From assembly GCA_030835025.1 (NCBI GenBank), contig JAUQWS010000072.1:1-50134 (forward strand): 50,134 nt of DNA, in the 5' to 3' direction. Below the pieces are notes generated by a model. The model worked only from the letters and a program-made list of their open reading frames with translations, made no database searches and was not told the origin of the DNA. Source of the stretch: Ignavibacteria bacterium. Lineage in GTDB: Bacteria; Bacteroidota; Ignavibacteria; Tepidaquicellales; OLB5. The position numbers and the translations under genes are program-made. This document shows, in pieces, positions 6,813 to 15,301 of the stretch (its first letter is position 1; the number at the start of each line of letters is the position of its first letter).

Positions 6813-7622
6813 ATGAATTCCACATTTGTTTTTGAATCACTGCCTTCAAGCTTTACTGATGAACTGAAACTCCCTTATAGGAAAAATCTTCGCAAAGGGC
6901 TCATTTATGCAATAATTCTGCATTTTGTGGTAATAGCTGTTTATGCCGGCGGTTATTATTACGGAAATTACCTTACAGAACAGGAAACGAAAAACATTCA
7001 ACAGAGGGTCATCAATGTCACACTTACTGATCTTGAGCCGCCGCCTTCAATGACAGAAGAAGAAGTTCCGCCTGTAAAGCTTGAGGAATTGACTGCTCCT
7101 GCAAAGGACCTCGAAGCGCTTACACCGGAGCCTGTTGCCAGAGAGAAAGCTGATGTACAGACAATCAAAACTCAGCAGCAGCTCGAAGAAATTAAGACAC
7201 CGGTATCCAGTACCGGGGATACAGGTACATTTTCATATTCAGGACCCGTAAAAATAGAAGAACGGAAAATAGAAGAAAAGGTGAAGACAGAAAGAGAAGT
7301 CGAAGAGAAGGAGAAGACAGTATACCAGTCTTTTGAAGTTGAGAAAGCTCCCGAATGCGTAAATCTATCGCAGGTAAGGAGCTCAATGTCTTATCCTCCT
7401 CTTGCAATTGAAGCGGGAATTGAAGGAAAAGTTACCGTAAAGGTTCTTGTTGGCCCGGATGGAAGCGTTTTAAAAGTAGGCTCGGTTAGCGGACCTGATG
7501 TATTCAGGGATGAAGTCTCGGATAAATCTATGATGCTTCAATTCACTCCCGGATTACAGAACGGGAAGCCCGTAAAAGTATGGGTCACTGTCCCTTTCAA
7601 CTTTAAACTGAACAGCAGATAG
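6813..7622 (+). CDS. tonB: Energy transducer TonB
   Basis: A 269-residue inner-membrane protein that passes proton-motive force to outer-membrane receptors. One N-terminal membrane helix is at about 29-50 (LIYAIILHFVVIAVYAGGYY), a Pro/Glu-rich periplasmic spacer spans about 68-185, and the TonB C-terminal domain about 190-269 has 'YPPLAIEAGIEGKVTVKVLV..DGSV' and the terminal 'PFNFKL'. A strong AGGAGG ribosome-binding site sits 9 bases before the ATG, rare in this window. No ExbB/ExbD genes are present nearby, so it is either an extra TonB or depends on a distant ExbBD pair. It ends at a strong terminator (7651-7677). Confidence 0.88.
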   Translation: MNSTFVFESLPSSFTDELKLPYRKNLRKGLIYAIILHFVVIAVYAGGYYYGNYLTEQETKNIQQRVINVTLTDLEPPPSMTEEEVPPVKLEELTAPAKDLEALTPEPVAREKADVQTIKTQQQLEEIKTPVSSTGDTGTFSYSGPVKIEERKIEEKVKTEREVEEKEKTVYQSFEVEKAPECVNLSQVRSSMSYPPLAIEAGIEGKVTVKVLVGPDGSVLKVGSVSGPDVFRDEVSDKSMMLQFTPGLQNGKPVKVWVTVPFNFKLNSR

Positions 7623-7650
7623 AATTCACTCAGGGTTTTTGTTTGATCCA

Positions 7651-7677
7651 AAGCGGACTTTCAAGTCCGCTTTTTAT
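7651..7677 (+). terminator. Terminator after tonB
   Basis: Perfect 10-bp arms AAGCGGACTT and AAGTCCGCTT with a 2-base loop run into TTTTTATTTG on the plus strand, 28 bp after the tonB stop. Confidence 0.85.
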
Positions 7678-7681
7678 TTGC

Positions 7682-7850
7682 GGCTCGGGTGCCGCCTTGA
7701 TAAACCCTTTTCCCTGAAATAAAACAAGGCGGGTAAACCCGCCCCGTGTTTCGATGGCTCGGGTGCCGCCTAGATAAACCCTTTTCCCTGAAATAAAACA
7801 AGGCGGGTAAACCCGCCTCGTGTTTGAATGGCTCAATGCCACCTTCATCC
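7682..7850. repeat. 74-bp tandem repeat with hairpins
   Basis: Two nearly identical 74-bp units (7682-7755 and 7756-7829) are followed by the diverged start of a third (from 7830). Each full unit carries a perfect stem GGCGGGT-AA-ACCCGCC. The period is not a multiple of three, so short reading frames across it read the same DNA in different frames; I treat it as non-coding. Together with the tonB terminator and the promoter at 7887-7951 it fills the gene-free stretch 7623-7996. Confidence 0.75.
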
Positions 7851-7886
7851 ATCCTTACCGAGGAGCAGCCCTCAATAAGTACGATA

Positions 7887-7951
7887 CAAAAATAACACTT
7901 ACCCTAAGGTCGAAAAATGACGCAAGTTAGAGACTTCTATGATTTTTGTCT
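7887..7951 (-). promoter_or_regulatory. Tandem Crp/Fnr-type promoter reading into the 74-bp repeats
   Basis: On the minus strand an outer box AGAC-AAAA-ATCA (7951-7940) and an inner box TAAC-TTGC-GTCA (7929-7918) are 22 bp apart, each with one mismatch. A -7 element TATTTTTG occupies 7894-7887, about 29.5 bp past the inner centre. The outer box shares 12 consecutive bases with the ccoI box. Transcription would start near 7881 and run through the repeats toward tonB's 3' end. Confidence 0.45.
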
Positions 7952-7996
7952 TTTGAAATGCGTTTCCGGTAGTTTTTGAGGCTTTTTTACCGCTGT

Positions 7997-8692
7997 TCAG
8001 TGACAGATCAAATCCTGAGTTTGGGAGCTTTTGTCAACGAGTTTTGGGCTCAAATAGGGAATCCCGAGGTTCAAGCCGCGCAGTATAAATATTACCGCCA
8101 GTGCGATTGAAAGTGCTGGAATAACTCTGGATAGTTTTTGCCGGAAGCTGAGGTTTATTGCTCCACCAACAAGAGAAGTACCCAGCATTACCGGAACAGT
8201 TCCCAGTCCGAACATAGCCATGAATAGCATGCTTTCTGCCGGACTCCCTATTGCAATTGCCCCTGTTACTGCAATATAAACAAATCCGCAGGGGAGGAAA
8301 CCGTTCAGAATTCCGATAATTACCATTGATGAAAGAGAATGTTCCTTCAGCATCTTTCCGAACAGAGATTTTAACAGACTTACAGCTCTGTAAAGGCCAA
8401 GTTTTTGAGAAAGTTTCAATCTGTAAGTTACCGGAGTAATTACAGAAGCAATGATAAGCACTCCGAGTGTAATGGATACAATCTGCTGAAGCCCTATCAT
8501 ATTAAGTCTGGAACCGAGCAGTCCGAAAGCAAGCCCAAGAATAGAATAAGTGACAATTCTTCCGGTATTGTACAAAACCCTGGATGTTACCATAGGACTG
8601 CTTTTCGGCAGAGCAAGAGCAATGGGTCCGCACATTCCTATGCAGTGAAAACTCCCCAGCAGCCCGACCAGAAATCCGCTTAATAACTCCAC
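7997..8692 (-). CDS. DsbD_2/TauE-like membrane protein of the cbb3 operon
   Basis: A 231-residue integral membrane protein with about six helices. It has HCIGMCGP (residues 16-23) and GFLPCGFVY (131-139), the paired Cys-containing motifs of the 'sulfite exporter TauE/SafE' annotation group related to DsbD's membrane domain. Members often end cbb3 operons in Bacteroidota and are thought to aid copper delivery or cytochrome maturation; the exact substrate is not settled. Its ATG touches the stop of ccoH. It is the last gene of the operon. Confidence 0.8.
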   Translation of the reverse strand: MELLSGFLVGLLGSFHCIGMCGPIALALPKSSPMVTSRVLYNTGRIVTYSILGLAFGLLGSRLNMIGLQQIVSITLGVLIIASVITPVTYRLKLSQKLGLYRAVSLLKSLFGKMLKEHSLSSMVIIGILNGFLPCGFVYIAVTGAIAIGSPAESMLFMAMFGLGTVPVMLGTSLVGGAINLSFRQKLSRVIPALSIALAVIFILRGLNLGIPYLSPKLVDKSSQTQDLICH

Positions 8693-9126
8693 TACTGTAT
8701 CATTATTTTTTCTTCATTAAAATAATCTTTCCCGTTCATACTCCAGTTCACCTTTACCCTCCACAACCCCTTTTGAAGCTTATCAGTATCAATTTGCTGC
8801 TTAAATTCATCATTTATTTTTATAGGCATGTGAAAATCTTTCTTAGCATCCGATGGCCTGTAGAATGAGATATCACCTTCGGGATGCCCCTCTGAAGGGA
8901 AAGAAAATATAAGGCTTCCTTCGGAATACTGAATATTAAGCTGCTCTTTCAGGCCGTTTGTATTGTTGATCTTATTAATCTGTTCCTGGTACTTGATCTC
9001 TTTATCGTAATAGTTGGGAGTGACAAGATCAATGTTCTTCGTGACAGAAATATAGACCATCAGTGCCATTCCCATAATGAAGAGTATTATTACGAGTGCT
9101 ATACCTTTACCCCAGTCAAATTTCAT
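8692..9126 (-). CDS. ccoH: Cytochrome cbb3 oxidase assembly protein FixH/CcoH
   Basis: A 144-residue protein with one N-terminal membrane helix (about 8-30) and a periplasmic beta-type domain ('GLWRVKVNWSMNGKDYFNEE' near the C-terminus), which is the FixH/CcoH layout. The N-terminal 'DWGKGIALVIILFIMGM' and following 'NIDLVTPNYYDKEIKYQEQI' are hallmarks of the family. It stabilises the oxidase during assembly. It lies 32 bp after ccoG and overlaps the next gene by one base. Confidence 0.88.
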   Translation of the reverse strand: MKFDWGKGIALVIILFIMGMALMVYISVTKNIDLVTPNYYDKEIKYQEQINKINNTNGLKEQLNIQYSEGSLIFSFPSEGHPEGDISFYRPSDAKKDFHMPIKINDEFKQQIDTDKLQKGLWRVKVNWSMNGKDYFNEEKIMIQ

Positions 9127-9158
9127 TTTGATATTTGTTTTGATTATAATAAAATAAG

Positions 9159-10574
9159 CTACTTTTGAACACCGGGTCCAAGGAATGTTGTTTTGTAAAC
9201 ATCAAACCGTTCACCATTTTTATATACTCCTATCTCCAGCGGCGTATTCATTTTTGTCATCTTTTCTTTTGGCAGCAAGACAAGGAATTTCGTTTCGTTT
9301 ACGTCACTCGGATTCAGTCTTATATCATTGCCGATTATCTTGATCTCTCCATCTATGTTCTCCAGTTTCAACTGCACCGGAACCTCTTCAAAAGTCTTGT
9401 TCGTAAGTTTCATTGTATACAAGTTGCTGATCTTGTTATCAGGCTGTTCCTGGAATATCATTCCCGGTGCCCTGAGTATTGTTACATCTATTGGTTTCCT
9501 TGAAAGGACTAGAAACACGAGTACTGCCGTCAAAATTGTCAGAACAGCTGTGTAACCGATCACCCTGCCTGTAATCTTGAACTTTGTCTTGTCTTTTATA
9601 TTATTTTCTGAAGCAAACCGTATCAATCCCCTCGGCCTTTTAACCTTATCCATAATATCGTCACACGCATCAATACAGGCAGTGCAGTTAACACACTCAA
9701 GCTGTGTACCTTCTCTTATGTCTATTCCCGTAGGACAGACAGCAACACAGGCATTGCAGTCAATACAGTCGCCTTTTTTGTCTTCAATCCCTGTTTTAAG
9801 CTTGCCTCTGGGTTCTCCCCTCACATAATCATAAGCTATGACAGTTGTATTCGGGTCAAGCAGAACTCCCTGCAGCCTGCCATAAGGACAAACATACACG
9901 CATGCATACTCTCTGAACCATGCAAAGATGAAATAGAAAATGCCCGAGAATATCAGCATTGTTATGAAACCGCCCATATGCTGCTTAACAGGGTCAGTAA
10001 CCAACTTAACCAGTTCATCGGTCCCGATTATCCACGCAAGGAAAGTATTGGCTATAAGTAACGATAGAGCGAAAAATATTGACCATTTTGTAAGCTTTTT
10101 AAAGACCTTACCTGGTGACCAGGGAGCTGCATTAAGCTTTTTCTGCCTATAATAATCTCCTTCAATAAAGAATTCAATCTTCCTGAACACCATTTCAAGA
10201 AATACCGTTTGCGGGCACGCCCAGCCGCAGAAAACCCTCCCAAATACTGCGGTGAACAGAATAATAGATACCACAAAGGCAATAAATCCCAGTGCTATGA
10301 TGAAATAATCGTGCGGCCCGAATGCCATTCCGAAAAGAATGAACTTCCTGTTGATTATATCAAACATCATGAAAGGGTGATTTTCGATCTTTATTAAGGG
10401 GACCCCAAAAAGTACTGCAAGCAGCGCAATACTGAATATGGTTCTTGCGTTGTAAAACCTGCCTTTAGGTTTTTTGGGGTAAATTGTCTTTCGGCTTCCT
10501 TCATCAGTAACTATACCCAGCTTGTCTCGAAAGCTTTCGTCTTTTCTCCGGTCCTTTTCAGCTTGCATGTGCAT
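9159..10574 (-). CDS. ccoG: Cytochrome c oxidase accessory protein CcoG
   Basis: A 471-residue membrane ferredoxin-like protein that acts in copper reduction for cbb3 oxidase assembly. Four to five membrane helices are spread over about 43-225 with FCGWACPQTVF (115-125) and CVYVCPYGRLQG (225-236). Two 4Fe-4S motifs follow (Cys 270, 273, 276, 280 and 294, 297, 300, 304). A last helix near 335-360 leads to a C-terminal immunoglobulin-like domain. The length matches the family. It sits between ccoP and ccoH in the usual order. Confidence 0.93.
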   Translation of the reverse strand: MHMQAEKDRRKDESFRDKLGIVTDEGSRKTIYPKKPKGRFYNARTIFSIALLAVLFGVPLIKIENHPFMMFDIINRKFILFGMAFGPHDYFIIALGFIAFVVSIILFTAVFGRVFCGWACPQTVFLEMVFRKIEFFIEGDYYRQKKLNAAPWSPGKVFKKLTKWSIFFALSLLIANTFLAWIIGTDELVKLVTDPVKQHMGGFITMLIFSGIFYFIFAWFREYACVYVCPYGRLQGVLLDPNTTVIAYDYVRGEPRGKLKTGIEDKKGDCIDCNACVAVCPTGIDIREGTQLECVNCTACIDACDDIMDKVKRPRGLIRFASENNIKDKTKFKITGRVIGYTAVLTILTAVLVFLVLSRKPIDVTILRAPGMIFQEQPDNKISNLYTMKLTNKTFEEVPVQLKLENIDGEIKIIGNDIRLNPSDVNETKFLVLLPKEKMTKMNTPLEIGVYKNGERFDVYKTTFLGPGVQK

Positions 10575-10620
10575 TTCAAAAAAAGCCCCTTATGTTGAAG
10601 GTGCATTTATACTTTGATAT

Positions 10621-11580
10621 TTATTTGGTCTTAACTGAATCTTTTTTGGTCTTAGTTGTGTCTGTTTTAGTCTTCAGCGTATCGTTTTTAACTTTGGTAG
10701 AATCGATCTTCACTTTGTTTGAATCACTTGTTTTAGTTGAATCTTTCACAGTCTCTTCAACCCAGATGTTCCCCTCTGGCGGTTTGCCTGTTGGCGGATT
10801 GGTTCCCTGCAGGCTTAAAATATAACTTGCTACCTGCTGTATCTGTTTCGGAGTCAGGGAGGTTTTCCATGATATCATTCCTTTTGCAGGAACACCATTG
10901 ACAATGGTAGCAAATACGTTCTTAATTCCGCCTCCGTGTATCCAGTGTTTATCTGTCAGGTTTGGTCCTACTGTTCCGCCGGCGTCCATTCCGTGGCATT
11001 GTGTGCAGCTTACATTGAATACCTGTTTTCCTTTTTCAAGTTCAGCGGCATCCATCAGCTGCGTTACATTGTTTTCATTTATGAATGCGCCGGTCCTGAT
11101 GAGCTCTTCGCGTTTTTCATTTGCAATTCTGATCTCTTCGACATATTCATCAACCATTACATTTCCTGAGCCGAGAACGTGATAATCGATAAGATAAATT
11201 GCAGCAATAATAATGGTCCCGTAAAAAAGCATATTGAACCATGGGGGGACAGTGTTATTAAGCTCATGGATTCCGTCATATTCATGGTCCATCATAATAT
11301 CCTTTTCCTGTTCAACGGGCACTCCGCGGTTAAGAACTTTTGAGATCTTTGCAAGGAAGGAGTACTTCTGTTTTCGTCTTTGTTTTGAGTATTCATATTT
11401 TGGAGCAGATAGAATAAAGAACAGCACGAAAAGAGACGCCACAAGTATAAACACCATTGCACCGGCAAGCTGCGAATATGTTTCATTCTGGCTATGCCCC
11501 GCCGGAGATGTTTGTGAAAATGTGGCTGCATTAATAGCCGTAAAAAAGCAAAGTGCTGAAATAATATTGAACTTTTTCAT
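10621..11580 (-). CDS. ccoP: cbb3 oxidase subunit III (CcoP) with one haem c and a Lys/Thr-rich tail
   Basis: A 319-residue cytochrome c subunit. It has an N-terminal signal-like segment (1-22), a helix near 38-58, the CcoP hallmark 'DHEYDGIHELNNTVPPWF' (98-115) and a second helix near 116-135. A single haem motif CTQCH (192-196) is followed by the distal Met in 'PAKGMISW'. Proteobacterial CcoP has two haems; single-haem forms are known in Bacteroidota. The last ~45 residues are a repetitive Lys/Thr/Asp tail (KTKTDTTKTKKDS). It overlaps ccoQ by four bases and has a GGGAGG-type ribosome-binding site. Confidence 0.9.
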   Translation of the reverse strand: MKKFNIISALCFFTAINAATFSQTSPAGHSQNETYSQLAGAMVFILVASLFVLFFILSAPKYEYSKQRRKQKYSFLAKISKVLNRGVPVEQEKDIMMDHEYDGIHELNNTVPPWFNMLFYGTIIIAAIYLIDYHVLGSGNVMVDEYVEEIRIANEKREELIRTGAFINENNVTQLMDAAELEKGKQVFNVSCTQCHGMDAGGTVGPNLTDKHWIHGGGIKNVFATIVNGVPAKGMISWKTSLTPKQIQQVASYILSLQGTNPPTGKPPEGNIWVEETVKDSTKTSDSNKVKIDSTKVKNDTLKTKTDTTKTKKDSVKTK

Positions 11581-11759
11581 TTCGATCCTCCCTGCACATT
11601 GTTTCCGTCTAATGGTAAGTTAGACATTCTGCTCAAATAAGATTTGTCGGCTCTAAGAACCCAAATTACTATCACTATAAAGAAGATGAAGAAGACAATA
11701 AGCGAGATGATCGGGAATATTTCAACTCCGTTGATATTTTCAAGTACATTCTTATACAT
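11577..11759 (-). CDS. ccoQ: cbb3 oxidase subunit IV-like (CcoQ)
   Basis: A 60-residue protein with one strongly hydrophobic helix (about 15-35, 'PIISLIVFFIFFIVIVIWVL') followed by a short basic tail ('RADKSYLSRMSNLPLD'), as in CcoQ. It begins one base after the ccoNO stop, with AAAGGAG inside the end of ccoNO, and overlaps ccoP (ATGA). Position and layout make the call; the sequence is short. Confidence 0.85.
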   Translation of the reverse strand: MYKNVLENINGVEIFPIISLIVFFIFFIVIVIWVLRADKSYLSRMSNLPLDGNNVQGGSK

Positions 11760-11760
11760 T

Positions 11761-13896
11761 TTACTTAACTCCTTTCAGATCGGCAGTCTTTGTACCTTTT
11801 ATGTCAGTGCCCAGCCGCTGCAAATAAGCAATGAGGGCAATTATCTCCTTATTGCTTGTGACAGGGGCGCCGTTCTTGTTAAGATCTTCAGTTATAACTA
11901 CTGCCTGTTTCATTAAGTCATCATTTGCTGATTTCTCGTAACCTTCCGGGTATGGAACACCGGTAGTTCGTAGAGCGTTTATTTTGCTTTCTGTTGTAGT
12001 GATATCAAGCTCATCTGTAAGCAGCCATGGATAAGCCGGCATTAATGAGCCGGGCGATATCTGTCTCGGGTCATCCATATGAAGATAATGCCATACGTTC
12101 GGGTATTTCATACCTTCACGGTGAAGATCAGGCCCGGTCCTCTTTGAGCCCCACAGGAACGGGTGATCGTAAACAAATTCCCCGGCCTTTGAATATTCGC
12201 CATACCTTTCAGTTTCCGAACGGAACGGCCTTATCATTTGTGAGTGGCAGTTATTGCATCCTTCACGTATGTACAGGTCACGTCCCTGCAGCTCCAGCGG
12301 AGAGTACGGCTTAACGCTTGATATAGTAGGTACATTTGATTTTACCAAAAAAGTAGGGACCATTTCGACCAAACCGCCTATTAATACAAGTACTGTAGCA
12401 AGAAGTGCAAACTGAAACGGTTTTCTTTCAAGCCATCTGTGTCTTGTTTCCTTTGCTCCCTTCTCAACAATTTCTCTTGCCGGAGCTTCAGCCGGTTCAT
12501 TAGCTTCTGATACTCCCGCCTTGATTGTTTTTGCCAGGTTAAAAACTCCGACCAGTACACCTGTGAAGAACATTGTACCGCCAATTGAACGTATTATATA
12601 CATCGGTACTATCTGTGTAACCGTTTCAAGGAAATTAGGATACTGAAGGATTCCTTCGGGAGTGAACTGTTTCCACATCAATGACTGCGTTATCCCTGAC
12701 CAGTACATCGAAATAGCGTAGAATACTATTCCAAGCGTGCCGATCCAAAAATGGAAGTTTGCGAGTTTCTTTGAGTATAAGGGGGTTTTATAAAGCCTGG
12801 GAATGAGCCAATATAAGATCGCAAAGGTCAGGAATCCGTTCCACCCAAGTGCGCCAATATGCACATGTCCCACTATCCAGTCAGTAAAGTGGGCAATTGC
12901 ATTAACATTTTTCAAGGAAAGCAGCGGTCCTTCAAGGGTTGCCATACCATACGCAGTTACTGCCACAACCATCATCTTCAGTATTGGATCTTCTCTGACT
13001 TTATCCCATGCTCCTCTTAATGTAAGCAGGCCGTTGATCATTCCGCCCCAGGATGGTGCTATGAGCATGAGTGAAAAAACTGTTCCAAGCGATTGCGCCC
13101 AGTCAGGCAGGGCAGTGTAAAGCAGGTGATGCGGTCCGGCCCAGATGTAAATGAATATCAGTGACCAGAAATGAATTATCGATAATTTATATGAATACAC
13201 TGGCCTGTTTGCAGCCTTCGGGAGGTAGTAATACATCAATCCAAGAAACGGGGTAGTTAAGAAAAATGCTACAGCGTTGTGTCCATACCACCACTGAACC
13301 AATGCATCCTGAACGCCTGCATAGAGCGAATAGCTTTTGAAAAGTGTTGCAGGTATTCCCAAAGAATTAACTATGTGCAGCACAGCAACCGTTATTACGG
13401 TTGCTATGTAGAACCAGATAGCAACGTACATATGCTTTTCCCGTCGTTTCACTATTGTCCCGAACATGTTGATGGCAAAAACCACCCACACGAGTGCAAT
13501 CAGGATATCAATAGGCCACTCAAGCTCAGCATATTCCTTGCTAGTAGTTATACCTAAAGGAAGTGTTAGAGCTGCACATAGTATAATAAATTGCCAGCCC
13601 CAGAAGTGGACCTTGCTAAGAAGGTCGCTGAACATTCTGGCTTTGCAAACTCGTTGAAGGGAATAATATATTCCCATAAAAATTGCGTTACCCACAAATG
13701 CAAATATTACAGCATTTGTATGAAGAGGTCTGATGCGGCTGAAAGTTGTATATGGTAAACCAAAATTCAGTGCCGGAATGTATATCTGGAAAGCTATCAG
13801 CAAACCCACAAGCATACCAACTACGCCCCATATCATTGTTGCCAGCGCAAAGTTGCGGACTATCCTGTTATCATAACTGAACTTTTCCATTTCCAT
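11761..13896 (-). CDS. ccoNO: Fused cbb3 oxidase subunits I and II (CcoN-CcoO)
   Basis: A 711-residue fusion. The CcoN part (about 1-460) has twelve-helix oxidase features: haem b ligand His59 (RPLHTN), CuB ligands near His206 (WWYGHNA) and His256-His257 (AGPHHLLY), and the high-spin haem ligand region His344/His346 (VGHVHIGALGWNG). A charged linker (about 460-490) leads to CcoO (about 491-711), with one helix, a haem c site CNNCH (547-551) and likely distal Met619 (SLMPAYPWLL). It reduces oxygen with high affinity and pumps protons in the inner membrane. The start has AAAGGAG eight bases before ATG. The fusion is normal for Bacteroidota. Confidence 0.95.
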   Translation of the reverse strand: MEMEKFSYDNRIVRNFALATMIWGVVGMLVGLLIAFQIYIPALNFGLPYTTFSRIRPLHTNAVIFAFVGNAIFMGIYYSLQRVCKARMFSDLLSKVHFWGWQFIILCAALTLPLGITTSKEYAELEWPIDILIALVWVVFAINMFGTIVKRREKHMYVAIWFYIATVITVAVLHIVNSLGIPATLFKSYSLYAGVQDALVQWWYGHNAVAFFLTTPFLGLMYYYLPKAANRPVYSYKLSIIHFWSLIFIYIWAGPHHLLYTALPDWAQSLGTVFSLMLIAPSWGGMINGLLTLRGAWDKVREDPILKMMVVAVTAYGMATLEGPLLSLKNVNAIAHFTDWIVGHVHIGALGWNGFLTFAILYWLIPRLYKTPLYSKKLANFHFWIGTLGIVFYAISMYWSGITQSLMWKQFTPEGILQYPNFLETVTQIVPMYIIRSIGGTMFFTGVLVGVFNLAKTIKAGVSEANEPAEAPAREIVEKGAKETRHRWLERKPFQFALLATVLVLIGGLVEMVPTFLVKSNVPTISSVKPYSPLELQGRDLYIREGCNNCHSQMIRPFRSETERYGEYSKAGEFVYDHPFLWGSKRTGPDLHREGMKYPNVWHYLHMDDPRQISPGSLMPAYPWLLTDELDITTTESKINALRTTGVPYPEGYEKSANDDLMKQAVVITEDLNKNGAPVTSNKEIIALIAYLQRLGTDIKGTKTADLKGVK

Positions 13897-13946
13897 GATC
13901 TGGAATCTCCTTTGAATTAGTAATGTATTTTCTGTATTGTTCTGTA

Positions 13947-15149
13947 TTAAATTATATCAAGCTCTTTTAAGCAGCGGTGAATTCTCTCATAAGCAATGGA
14001 CATATCGTTATCAAGGCCAACCGAGAATCTTATAAGCCCCTCGCTCAATCCCATTTCCTTTTGCTCTTTTTCAGGGATCTCGCTTGAAGTACTGTGCCCG
14101 GGACAGCTGAACAGTGTTTTAAAATAACCCAGGCTCACAGCAAGGTATCCTACTTTTTCCTCCTGCATACGTGTCATCAGTTTTTCTGCGTTTGAATAAC
14201 TGCCCGTATCAACCGCAAGCATTCCGCTGAAACCAAACCCTTCGTTCATTATATCCTTCATCAGTTTATAGTTACGGCTTGAGCGAAGCCCCGGGTAGAA
14301 TGTCCTTAAACCCAGCTTTTTGAATTTCTCAGCAAGGAACATTGCATTATCACCATGTTTCCGCATTCTGATATGAAGGGTATGCAGGTTCTTTAAGATA
14401 CTTGCAGCGCGAAGGCTATCCAGTACAGGGCCAAGCAGCATGGTTGCCCCTGAGTTTACATCGCAAAGGCTGTTAATGAATTCGTTGGTTGAACATATAC
14501 AGCCTGCAACACAATCGCTTGTGCCGTTTATATACTTTGTCAAACTGTGTACTACTATATCTGCACCAAGCCTTATCGGAGATATCACCATCGGGCTGAA
14601 TGTATTATCAACTACAAGCTTCACACCCCTTCTGCGTGCTATTTTAGCAATTGCGGGGATATCTGTTACTTCAAGAAGGGGATTACTGATAGACTCGGCA
14701 AATATAACTTTGGTTCTCCCTGTGATGGCTTTATCCACTGCATCCGGTTTCTGCATATCAACAAACTTCACGCTGATGCCGAACTTAGGCATGAAATTCT
14801 TAAAGAATGCATATGTGCCGCCGTAAATTGTCCTCTCGGATATCACTTCATCTCCGGCTGAACAGATCTGAAGTATGACCGAGCTAATTGCTCCCATACC
14901 GGATGAAGTTACCTGGGCAGCCTCTGCATCTTCAAGCCTTGCGAGGGCATTGGAAAGATATTTATTGATCGGGTTCCAGTGCCTTGAATACAGGAAGCAC
15001 CCTTCAATATCGTGCTGGAACGAATCCTCCATCGATTTCGGGCTCAGAAAAGTGAAGGTCGAAGAATCGGTTATTGAAGGATTTACATCTCCGAATTCAC
15101 CGAAAACCAGATAATCGTGAATGCTGGTACTGGGATCGAATTTCTTCAT
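13947..15149 (-). CDS. Cys/Met-metabolism PLP enzyme (gamma-lyase or gamma-synthase type) inside the cbb3 operon
   Basis: A 400-residue fold-type I PLP enzyme. Family signatures include YSRHWNPI (54-61), the phosphate-binding SSGMGAI (82-88), the Asp of 'VVDNTFSPMV' (179-188) and the Schiff-base Lys205 in HSLTKYINGTSDCVAG. Such enzymes cleave or form C-gamma-S bonds (methionine gamma-lyase, cystathionine gamma-lyase/synthase, homocysteine synthase). I cannot assign the substrate from sequence alone. It overlaps ccoS by ATGA and is followed 50 bp later by ccoNO, so it is transcribed with the oxidase. This placement is unusual. Confidence 0.85.
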   Translation of the reverse strand: MKKFDPSTSIHDYLVFGEFGDVNPSITDSSTFTFLSPKSMEDSFQHDIEGCFLYSRHWNPINKYLSNALARLEDAEAAQVTSSGMGAISSVILQICSAGDEVISERTIYGGTYAFFKNFMPKFGISVKFVDMQKPDAVDKAITGRTKVIFAESISNPLLEVTDIPAIAKIARRRGVKLVVDNTFSPMVISPIRLGADIVVHSLTKYINGTSDCVAGCICSTNEFINSLCDVNSGATMLLGPVLDSLRAASILKNLHTLHIRMRKHGDNAMFLAEKFKKLGLRTFYPGLRSSRNYKLMKDIMNEGFGFSGMLAVDTGSYSNAEKLMTRMQEEKVGYLAVSLGYFKTLFSCPGHSTSSEIPEKEQKEMGLSEGLIRFSVGLDNDMSIAYERIHRCLKELDII

Positions 15150-15301
15150 TTTGTTGACTCCTTTTCGTTGTCAAATAGAATCCTTACTGAAGGCGTATAC
15201 TTATCTTCGAATTGGCCGGACTTAACCGCCCATAAAAAGGCTGCAAGAAAACCGCCTGCAACAAGCAGACTGAAGAAGATAAGAAGTACTATAACACTCA
15301 T
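15146..15301 (-). CDS. ccoS: cbb3 oxidase assembly protein CcoS
   Basis: A 51-residue single-helix protein that overlaps its neighbours on both sides by four bases (ATGA at each junction). Residues about 3-25 form the membrane helix, followed by the family signature 'LWAVKSGQFEDKYTPSVRIL' and a short charged tail. CcoS is needed for cofactor insertion into the oxidase and is typically next to ccoI, as here. Confidence 0.93.
   Translation of the reverse strand: MSVIVLLIFFSLLVAGGFLAAFLWAVKSGQFEDKYTPSVRILFDNEKESTK

Noticed and set aside
7682-7850. Possible CRISPR-like array
   Set aside because: Only two full copies, adjacent with no distinct spacers, and no cas genes in the window.
7630-7852. 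Two overlapping minus-strand frames of 63 and 72 codons
   Set aside because: They read the 74-bp repeat in different frames, giving shifted versions of the same DNA, with no family likeness. The repeat explains the open frames.
10592-11182. Plus-strand frames opposite ccoP and other cco genes
   Set aside because: These are shadows of well-supported minus-strand genes, with no ribosome-binding sites or family features.
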